From: Acidimicrobiia bacterium
GTDB lineage: Bacteria; Actinomycetota; Acidimicrobiia; Acidimicrobiales; Ilumatobacteraceae
Length of the DNA stretch: 5,487 nt
Direction: 5' to 3'
NCBI GenBank assembly: GCA_013815505.1
Contig: JACDGA010000134.1
Span: 1 to 5,487 of the forward strand
Shown here: positions 1 to 5,043 of the stretch, piece after piece
How positions within the stretch are numbered: the stretch's first letter is position 1
Layout of the letters: every line of letters begins with the position of its first letter
Program-made: the position numbers and the translations under genes
Notes under the pieces: generated by a model
Told to the model about the DNA's origin: nothing
The model's database searches: none
What the model saw: only the letters and a program-made list of their open reading frames with translations

Positions 1-836
1 ACGTGGACGGTTCGGGTTCTTCGGATCCGGATGGGTCGATCGTGTCGTATGCGTGGAACTTCGGTGATGGTGGGTCGGCGACGGGTGCGACGGCGTCGCG
101 TACGTATGCGGCCGCTGGTACTTATGCTGTCAAGTTGACGGTCACAGATGACAAGGGGGCGACGAACTCGATCACCAAGCAGGTGACCGTGACGGCGCCC
201 CCTGCCGGGGTGGACTTCGTGGTCGACGAGTTCGGTCGCACTGTCGCATCGGGTTGGGGCAACGCCGACGTCGGTGGTCCGTGGACCGCGGCGGCCAGCA
301 CCTTCTCGGTCTCCAACGGCGCCGGTCGCGTGAGCATGGCTTCCGCAGGCGCCGGCCCGTCGGCGTTCCTCAACTCGGTGTCACAGCGTGACGTGGTGGC
401 GACGATGGACGTCGCCCTCGACAAGGTGCCTACCGGCGGCGGCACGTACACGTCGCTGATCGTGCGTCGCATCGGCACCTCGGACTACCGGCTGAAGCTG
501 AGCAACACGGCGACGTCGACCAGCATTCAGCTGACGAGGGTGGTCAGCGGCACCGAGACCGCCTTGTCCACGTACAACGTGCCGGGTCTCGTCTATCAGG
601 TCGGTGACGTGCTGCGCATGCGGCTGCAGGTCAACGGCTCGGGGACGACGACGCTGGCCGCCAAGGTGTGGAAGGTCGGCTCAGCGGAACCGCCGACCTG
701 GATGACGACCGCCACCGACACCACGGCGGCCCTCCAGAATCCCGGCGCCGTCGGTCTCCGGATCTATCTCTCGGGCTCGGCGACCAACGCACCCCTCACC
801 GGATCGGTCGACAACCTGACGGTGGTCCAAGTGTGA
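1..836 (+). CDS. Secreted PKD-domain surface protein, C-terminal part (5' end outside window)
   Basis: The reading frame is open from the left edge (first full codon at base 3) to TGA at 834-836. The GTG at base 3 is an internal Val, because it falls inside the first strand of a PKD domain, so the start lies upstream. Visible residues 1-66 form a PKD (Ig-like beta-sandwich) domain with the hallmark DGSGSSDPDGSI, the W-N-FGDG core (18-23) and the closing YAVKLTVTDDKG segment (41-52). A short Pro-rich linker (about 64-69) leads to a beta-rich domain of about 208 residues (70-277). This begins DEFGRTVASGWGNADVGGPW and ends DNLTVVQV, a pattern I associate with C-terminal domains of secreted actinobacterial proteins, resembling jelly-roll or carbohydrate-binding modules. 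There is no LPXTG motif or C-terminal membrane segment, so it is probably released or held non-covalently. Its catalytic domains, if any, and signal peptide are out of view. Third-position base use changes sharply between the PKD domain and the C-terminal domain. The protein's function is unknown. Confidence 0.9.
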   Translation, partial: VDGSGSSDPDGSIVSYAWNFGDGGSATGATASRTYAAAGTYAVKLTVTDDKGATNSITKQVTVTAPPAGVDFVVDEFGRTVASGWGNADVGGPWTAAASTFSVSNGAGRVSMASAGAGPSAFLNSVSQRDVVATMDVALDKVPTGGGTYTSLIVRRIGTSDYRLKLSNTATSTSIQLTRVVSGTETALSTYNVPGLVYQVGDVLRMRLQVNGSGTTTLAAKVWKVGSAEPPTWMTTATDTTAALQNPGAVGLRIYLSGSATNAPLTGSVDNLTVVQV

Positions 837-838
837 TG
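821..838 (+). promoter_or_regulatory. Translation-coupling junction: PKD gene stop / flippase start
   Basis: The PKD gene's TGA (834-836) shares its last base with the flippase ATG (836-838), giving TGATG. An in-frame GTG at 833 would instead give a 4-base GTGA overlap. A weak G-rich Shine-Dalgarno-like run, GGTGG (821-825), lies 10 bases before the ATG and 7 before the GTG, so the sequence does not decide between them. Either arrangement is typical of ribosome re-initiation, and there is no room for a separate promoter outside coding sequence. Confidence 0.6.
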
Positions 839-2110
839 CTGGCGCACGTGCGTCGTGCGCCAGATACACCGGAGCCGGCGGTCCACACCGCCGCGCTCGG
901 TCGCTCGTCAGCGGGTGCTGTCGCCGCTCAGGCGACCTACGCACTGAGCAGTTTCGTCCTGCAGTTTGCTGCAGCTCGCCTCCTTGGTCTCGATGGCCTC
1001 GGCCGCTACGGCGCTCTCTACGCCTTCTTGGTCCTTACAACGGCGGTCAGTGGCGGATTTGTCGGCGACTCACTCACGGTTCTCGACCGGCAAGACAGAT
1101 CGATACGCGCGGGCCTTCAGATCTCGCTGATCTTCATCGCAGCTGCGACGAGCCTGACGCTTGGTGCGGTCACGTGGTCGATCGGCTTTGTCAGCGCGGC
1201 GACGGCGGCGTCGTACGCCGTTGCGACAGCGGCGTTCACGGTCGAGGACGCATTGCGCCGCAATCTCATGGCGGTCTTCAGCTTCTGGCGTGTGGTGATC
1301 GTCGATGTTGTCGGTCTCGTCGCGTCTGTTGCTGTGCTTGTGTTGATGGCGGCTGCTGCCGACCGGGTGACCCTGACCCACCTGATGCTTGCGCTCTTTG
1401 CCGGCCAAATGTGCGCACTTGCCGTGGCCGCTGGCCTGCTTCCGGTGGAGGAACGCGTCTTGGCCTCGTTCAAGGGAGCCGACCTCCGATCCGTTGCTCG
1501 TTTTGGCACGTGGCGTGCCCTTCAGCAGGTTGTTCGCCCCACATTGCTGGCGGGAGTCCGGATCCTTTGCCTCTTGACCAGTTCGGTGGCTGCTGTCGGC
1601 GCGCTCGAGGCGGCACGCGTGTACACCGCACCGGCGATGCTCGTCGTCGGCGGCATCAACTCGTATCTCTTCGCCTCGTACGCGCGTACCAAGAGCGCGC
1701 CTCTTGGTGGGGTGCTGCACCGCGCCGACAGGACGGTGGCAACGCTCGTTGCGATCACCGCCGCGGTCGGCATCGCCGCCGTTGCCGCACTCCCGATTCT
1801 CGGCCCCGTTCTGTCCGGTGGCGACTACGACCTGTCGATCGTGGCAGTCGCAAGCTGGTCGCTGTTCGTCGCCTCGATCGCCGCCGTGACTCCGTTCGGC
1901 CAGCTGGCGAGCGTGCGAGGGAACCAAAGGCGTGTCCTGTCGATCCGAGTCGCCGACAGTGTGGTCACCCTGATTGCCGTGGTCATCGCATTGGCGTTGG
2001 GTCTCGCGGTCATGTGGGTCCCGCTGATTCTCGCAATCGGCTCCATCGCAGGTGGGATGACCATTCGCATCATGGTGCTCGCCCCAGCTGCTGGGCACGC
2101 GAACGAATGA
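836..2110 (+). CDS. Polysaccharide flippase-like multi-pass membrane protein (MOP/Wzx-type)
   Basis: The product is a hydrophobic protein of 424 residues with about 11-12 predicted membrane segments (roughly residues 25-48, 56-78, 93-115, 117-136, 150-173, 180-202, 236-256, 262-283, 300-325, 333-355, 373-393 and 394-415), judged by eye. The pattern of an amphipathic N-terminus, then AARLLGLDGLGRYGALYAF (47-65), matches the first two helices of oligosaccharide flippases (MOP superfamily, PST/Wzx families), where 'A..LG...yG.y' is common. These proteins move lipid-linked oligosaccharides to the outer face of the membrane. The length fits the family (about 400-500). The start was chosen at ATG 836, overlapping the upstream stop; the open frame back to 668 is inside the PKD gene and reads as low-complexity Arg/Asp-rich sequence. 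Neighbouring glycosyltransferases support the export role. No substrate can be assigned, and another MOP member or a generic polysaccharide exporter is the alternative. Confidence 0.8.
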   Translation: MLAHVRRAPDTPEPAVHTAALGRSSAGAVAAQATYALSSFVLQFAAARLLGLDGLGRYGALYAFLVLTTAVSGGFVGDSLTVLDRQDRSIRAGLQISLIFIAAATSLTLGAVTWSIGFVSAATAASYAVATAAFTVEDALRRNLMAVFSFWRVVIVDVVGLVASVAVLVLMAAAADRVTLTHLMLALFAGQMCALAVAAGLLPVEERVLASFKGADLRSVARFGTWRALQQVVRPTLLAGVRILCLLTSSVAAVGALEAARVYTAPAMLVVGGINSYLFASYARTKSAPLGGVLHRADRTVATLVAITAAVGIAAVAALPILGPVLSGGDYDLSIVAVASWSLFVASIAAVTPFGQLASVRGNQRRVLSIRVADSVVTLIAVVIALALGLAVMWVPLILAIGSIAGGMTIRIMVLAPAAGHANE

Positions 2111-2129
2111 CTTCGCCAGTGGTGCTGTA

Positions 2130-3290
2130 GTGTCGACAACCTTGAGAATCGCCATGGTGGGCACACGCGGGGTCCCGGCCCGCTATGGAGGTTTCGAAAC
2201 CGCCGTCGAAGAGATCGGCGCCCGGCTGTCAGCTCGAGGTCATGACATCGTCGTGTACTGCCGCCGAGACGTCACAGCGCAGATGCCTCGGCACAGAGGG
2301 ATGCAGCTGGTCCATCTCCCGGCGGTTCGACGCAAGTCGGTCGAGACATTGACACACACCGCCATGAGCGCACTGCACGCCCTACGGCTCGAGCGATTCG
2401 ACGCGACCGTCTTGTTCAATGCAGCGAACTCGCCGTTCATACCCGTGCTGAGAGCGCGAGGGCGAGGCGTGGCCACACACGTCGATGGTCTCGAATGGAA
2501 ACGGTCGAAGTGGGGCAGGTTCGGCAGGCGCTATTATCGGATTGCGGAGGGTCTTGCGGCGCGTTGGTCCGACGCGTTGATCTGCGACGCCCAGGCCATC
2601 GCTGATTACTACCTGGACGAGTTCGGGGTCGATGGCGACGTCATCACGTACGGAGCGCCGATTATCGATCGACCGGAGGTCAGCAGGATCGGCGAGCTCG
2701 GCCTCGAGCGCGAGCGATTTCATCTGGTCGTGGCTCGATTCGAGCCAGAGAACCACGTTCATCTCGCTGTCGACGGGTATCGGGCGAGCACGGCTGGCTG
2801 TCCTCTCGTCGTCGTCGGTGCCGCGCCCTACTCCGATGCGTATACACGCCAGATCAGCCAATCGGCGGAAGGCGATCCTCGAATCCGATTGATCGGTGCC
2901 GTGTGGGATCAGCGGCTGCTCGACGAGCTGTACGCCACCTGCCGGAGCTACATCCACGGTCACTCGGTCGGTGGCACCAATCCGTCCTTGCTCCGTGCAA
3001 TGGGCGCCGGTTGCTCTGTCGCTGCGTACGACGTCACGTTCAACCGGGAGGTGCTCGGCGATGATGGCCGCTACTGGTCGACGGTGGGAGAGCTCGCTGC
3101 AGTGATCGACGACATTGAAGTGCGACCATCGGACAGTCGTGAGCGCGGGAGGCGCGCTCGCGCTCGTGCGCGAGACCGGTACCGGTGGGACGCAGTCGCA
3201 GATGAATACGAGGACCTGTGTCGCCGCCTCATGCAGCAGCGACGTCGGCGCCGCTCTACGCCATCGTACTTGGAGATCGTGAGGCGATGA
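2130..3290 (+). CDS. GT4-type glycosyltransferase with DUF1972 N-terminal domain (rhamnosyltransferase-like)
   Basis: The product is a 386-residue GT-B fold enzyme expected to transfer a sugar from a nucleotide sugar to a lipid-linked glycan on the cytoplasmic side. The N-terminal domain (5-180) has the DUF1972 signature: IAMVGTRGVPARYGGFET (7-24), FNAANSPFIPVLR (96-108), HVDGLEWKRSKWG (117-129) and the ICDAQAIADYY segment (151-161). The C-terminal domain (195-370) has VARFEPENHVH (201-211), a VVVGAAPYSD strand-loop (227-236) and HGHSVGGTNPSLLRAMGAG (276-294), followed by DVTFNREVLG. Characterised relatives include streptococcal capsule rhamnosyltransferases of the Cps2T/WchF kind, but the sugar here is not determined. 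GTG 2130 was chosen because it gives the first beta-strand (TTLRIAMVGTRG); ATG 2154 would cut it. Only a weak GGTG (2121-2124) precedes it. Residue 289 is Arg where I expect Glu in many relatives. The C-terminus is Arg-rich (339-386), perhaps for membrane contact. Confidence 0.93.
   Translation: MSTTLRIAMVGTRGVPARYGGFETAVEEIGARLSARGHDIVVYCRRDVTAQMPRHRGMQLVHLPAVRRKSVETLTHTAMSALHALRLERFDATVLFNAANSPFIPVLRARGRGVATHVDGLEWKRSKWGRFGRRYYRIAEGLAARWSDALICDAQAIADYYLDEFGVDGDVITYGAPIIDRPEVSRIGELGLERERFHLVVARFEPENHVHLAVDGYRASTAGCPLVVVGAAPYSDAYTRQISQSAEGDPRIRLIGAVWDQRLLDELYATCRSYIHGHSVGGTNPSLLRAMGAGCSVAAYDVTFNREVLGDDGRYWSTVGELAAVIDDIEVRPSDSRERGRRARARARDRYRWDAVADEYEDLCRRLMQQRRRRRSTPSYLEIVRR
3157..3186 (+). 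repeat. Hairpin plus adjacent palindrome inside the glycosyltransferase gene
   Basis: CTCGCGC (3157-3163), a 4-base loop TCGT and GCGCGAG (3168-3174) form a perfect 7-bp stem. It is followed directly by the perfect 12-base palindrome ACCGGTACCGGT (3175-3186), which is also a tandem copy of ACCGGT. Both lie in the codons for the RARARARDRYR stretch, so alternating Arg/Ala codons at high GC can explain them. No T-run follows. The structure is visible in the sequence; any function is unproven. Confidence 0.3.
3272..3290 (+). promoter_or_regulatory. ATGA overlap and Shine-Dalgarno for the CDP-alcohol transferase
   Basis: The glycosyltransferase stop TGA (3288-3290) is embedded in ATGA with the next gene's ATG at 3287. 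GGAGATC begins at 3272, with GGAG ending 11 bases before the ATG, a workable Shine-Dalgarno position. A second GAGG (3281-3284) is too close to serve. This fixes the start at 3287 rather than the in-frame upstream codon at 3218, and implies coupled translation. Confidence 0.65.
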
Positions 3291-4057
3291 GTGAGGAGCG
3301 CGCGGGCGGTACCGGCACGCGCCATGGGGCGATTGTCGCCTCGCTCGCACGCGCCCAGAAGAGCAATCGCGGTGCACCTGCCTACACGCGGTTTGTGAAC
3401 CGCCCGCTGGGGCGTCACGTCGCTGCTGTGGCATCGCTCCGAGCGCTGACACCGAGCAACATCACGGCGCTCAGCGCGGGCTTCACGTTCGCAGGCGTTG
3501 GCGCGATCGCTGCGCTTCGGCCGTCGTGGTGGTCCGGTGCCGTCATCACGGCACTACTTGCGAGCGGTCACGTCCTTGATTCCGCGGACGGTCAGCTCGC
3601 TCGACTCCAGCATGGCGGAACGCCCGCAGGCGAGTGGCTGGACCACGTGGTCGATTGCATCAAGTGCGCCTCGATCCACTTGGCCGTGCTGATCTGTTGG
3701 TTTCGCTTCTACGAGGTGTCGGACGAGCGGCTCCTGCTTGTTCCACTCGCCTTTGCGTTCAAGCAGAACGTCTTCTACTTCGCGATCATGCTCAGCGAGC
3801 AGCTTCGACGAGCACGGCCGGATGGATCGGCGATGCCCTCGCGTGCGTCGTCGGACTCCTCGCCCGTCTGGTACTCGCTCGCAGTGCTTCCCGCCGACTA
3901 CGGAGTACTCTGCTGGTCGTTCGTGCTGCTCGCAGCGCAAACGCCGTTCACCATCGTTTACTCCGTGCTCGCTGCCGTAAACCTCGCGCTGCTCAGCCTC
4001 GCACTCCCGCGTTGGTATCGAGAGATGCGGTCCTACACGCGAACGGCGCGGTCATGA
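3287..4057 (+). CDS. CDP-alcohol phosphatidyltransferase family membrane enzyme
   Basis: The product has 256 residues. The complete CDP-alcohol phosphotransferase motif is present: D98-x2-D101-G102-x2-A105-R106-x8-G115-x3-D119-x3-D123, with every invariant residue in register. In this family the four Asp residues bind the metal and the CDP moiety, and the enzyme displaces CMP from a CDP-linked alcohol with an acceptor hydroxyl. A conserved 'LTPSNIT' start to the first membrane helix (54-60) is also typical. About six membrane segments are seen (near 57-77, 82-98, 126-142, 148-169, 195-217 and 220-241). An N-terminal cytosolic segment of about 50 residues is basic and includes an amphipathic stretch, as in phosphatidylinositol-phosphate synthases. 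ATG 3287 was chosen for the ATGA overlap. The specific alcohol and acceptor cannot be read from the sequence. Its position between a glycosyltransferase and a sulfotransferase suggests it serves glycan or glycolipid assembly rather than bulk phospholipid synthesis; this is inference. Confidence 0.93.
   Translation: MSEERAGGTGTRHGAIVASLARAQKSNRGAPAYTRFVNRPLGRHVAAVASLRALTPSNITALSAGFTFAGVGAIAALRPSWWSGAVITALLASGHVLDSADGQLARLQHGGTPAGEWLDHVVDCIKCASIHLAVLICWFRFYEVSDERLLLVPLAFAFKQNVFYFAIMLSEQLRRARPDGSAMPSRASSDSSPVWYSLAVLPADYGVLCWSFVLLAAQTPFTIVYSVLAAVNLALLSLALPRWYREMRSYTRTARS
4054..4057 (+). promoter_or_regulatory. ATGA overlap fixing the sulfotransferase start
   Basis: The sulfotransferase ATG (4054-4056) overlaps the CDP-alcohol enzyme's TGA (4055-4057) in the same ATGA form as the junction before it. 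No clear Shine-Dalgarno sequence is seen in the preceding 20 bases, so initiation probably depends on ribosomes terminating on the upstream gene. Confidence 0.6.
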
Positions 4058-4986
4058 CCGTCCCCACCTTTCTCGTCGCAGGTGCGGCTCGAGCGGGCAC
4101 GACGGCGCTCGTCGAGGGCCTTCGACTACACCCCGACGTGTTTGTCACTCAGCCGAAGGAACCGCACTACTTCGCCTTCCACGGGCTCGATGTCGCGTGT
4201 ACCGGGCCTGGTGACGACCGCTGGTTCAATCGAGTCGTCGTAAGCGACCGAGAGCGGTATCTGGCCCTCTTCGACGATGCAGGGACTGCGTCAGCTCGCG
4301 GCGATGGCTCCGTGACGACCCTCTACCATGCTGACAAGGCAGTGCCCGAGATCCTCCGCGTCAATCCGTCGATGCGCGTCGTCATCATCCTGCGCGAACC
4401 GGTGGAACGCGCCTTTTCCAGCTTCACCTACCTCCGCCTCCGGGGCGTTGAGACTGAGGTCGACTTCCGCCGGGCGCTCGATCTCGAGGCCAAGCGGAGG
4501 GCCGATGGGTGGCACCACATGTGGCACTACTCAGCAATGAGTCTCTATGCCGACGACCTACGGACGATTGTGGACGGACTCGGTCGTTCGCAGGTCAAGG
4601 TGTGGTTCTACGATGAACTGACCTCGAACTTCCAGCGCGTTCTCGACGAGGTCGTTGCGTTCATCGGACTCCCGGCTTTTCATGGCCGCACACGGACGGT
4701 GCCGCGCGTGAACGTCTCCGGGACAGCGAAATCGGACGTGGTGCAGTCGATGATCGCCTGGGCGACGAGAACCGAACTGGCCCGATCTGCACTCAAACGA
4801 GTGATCCCCTTCAGTGTCCGGGAACGCGCGCGATCGCTGGCGGTACGCACCGAGGCCGTCCCAGCGATTGACATGCACGAACTCACCGATCGATTCGCGG
4901 ACGACATGTGCGAGGTGGCGCAGCTCGTGCCCGGACCTCACCCCGAGTGGTTGCGCCGGTTTGTGCGCCGGCCCACGGAGCACTGA
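4054..4986 (+). CDS. PAPS-dependent sulfotransferase
   Basis: The product has 310 residues, a usual length for soluble bacterial sulfotransferases of the Sulfotransfer_1/3 type, which transfer sulfate from PAPS to a hydroxyl or amine. The 5'-phosphosulfate loop is FLVAGAARAGTTAL (6-19), directly after the first beta-strand. Relatives usually have Lys where R13 stands, though Arg is also found. KEPHYF (35-40) follows, as in heparan-type and many bacterial sulfotransferases. The 3'-phosphate-binding motif is VVIILREPVERAFSSF (109-124), with R114 and S122 in the expected R-x7-S spacing. YSAMSLYADDLRTIVD (159-174) and VKVWFYDEL (181-189) match the helix and strand that precede the C-terminal helices. 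There is no signal peptide or membrane segment, so it acts in the cytoplasm, consistent with sulfation before export. The start at 4054 puts the loop at the usual distance from the N-terminus; the open frame upstream is inside the previous gene. The acceptor is unknown; a sugar or a lipid-linked intermediate of this locus is the likeliest. Confidence 0.92.
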   Translation: MTVPTFLVAGAARAGTTALVEGLRLHPDVFVTQPKEPHYFAFHGLDVACTGPGDDRWFNRVVVSDRERYLALFDDAGTASARGDGSVTTLYHADKAVPEILRVNPSMRVVIILREPVERAFSSFTYLRLRGVETEVDFRRALDLEAKRRADGWHHMWHYSAMSLYADDLRTIVDGLGRSQVKVWFYDELTSNFQRVLDEVVAFIGLPAFHGRTRTVPRVNVSGTAKSDVVQSMIAWATRTELARSALKRVIPFSVRERARSLAVRTEAVPAIDMHELTDRFADDMCEVAQLVPGPHPEWLRRFVRRPTEH

Positions 4987-5000
4987 CGCGTCGCCTGCTG

Positions 5001-5034
5001 GTGTGGAAACGCACATCGCGATCGAGATCTCGAT
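5001..5034. other. Two tandem inverted repeats in the convergent gap
   Basis: The 57-base gap (4987-5043) between two converging genes contains GTGTG-GAAA-CGCAC (5001-5014), a 5-bp stem with one G-T pair and a GAAA tetraloop when read as plus-strand RNA. It is followed by a perfect 14-base palindrome, ATCGAGATCTCGAT (5021-5034). Neither is followed by a T-run on either strand, so they do not match a classic intrinsic terminator. They could still weakly mark the 3' ends of both transcripts, or the palindrome could be a protein-binding site. Function is uncertain. Confidence 0.35.
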
Positions 5035-5043
5035 ACCGCCCGC

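Noticed and set aside
668..835. Possible N-terminal extension of the flippase from 668
   Set aside because: It reads as Arg/Asp/His-rich low complexity and duplicates codons of the PKD gene's C-terminal domain; the overlap start at 836 (or 833) fits better.
1174..2130. Open frame of 318 codons in another plus-strand frame within the flippase gene
   Set aside because: The product is dominated by Cys, Arg and Gly, with no plausible domain; it is a frame-shifted reading of the flippase.
1070..2164. Long open frame on the minus strand (364 codons) opposite the flippase gene
   Set aside because: The translation is rich in Arg, Asp, His and Gln without hydrophobic core or recognisable motif, and it lies fully opposite a convincing membrane protein. 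It is the expected antisense shadow of GC-rich codons.
3218..3286. Possible earlier start for the CDP-alcohol enzyme at 3218
   Set aside because: It would overlap the glycosyltransferase by over 70 bases; the ATG at 3287 has an ATGA overlap and a Shine-Dalgarno-like GGAG.
2382..3452. Long open frame on the minus strand (356 codons) opposite the glycosyltransferase
   Set aside because: It spans the junction of two genes with clear motifs on the plus strand, has low-complexity Arg/Ala/Ser-rich composition and no family pattern.
3634..4053. Possible N-terminal extension of the sulfotransferase from 3634
   Set aside because: This stretch is out-of-frame sequence of the CDP-alcohol gene. Starting at 4054 places the PAPS loop at residues 10-17, as usual.
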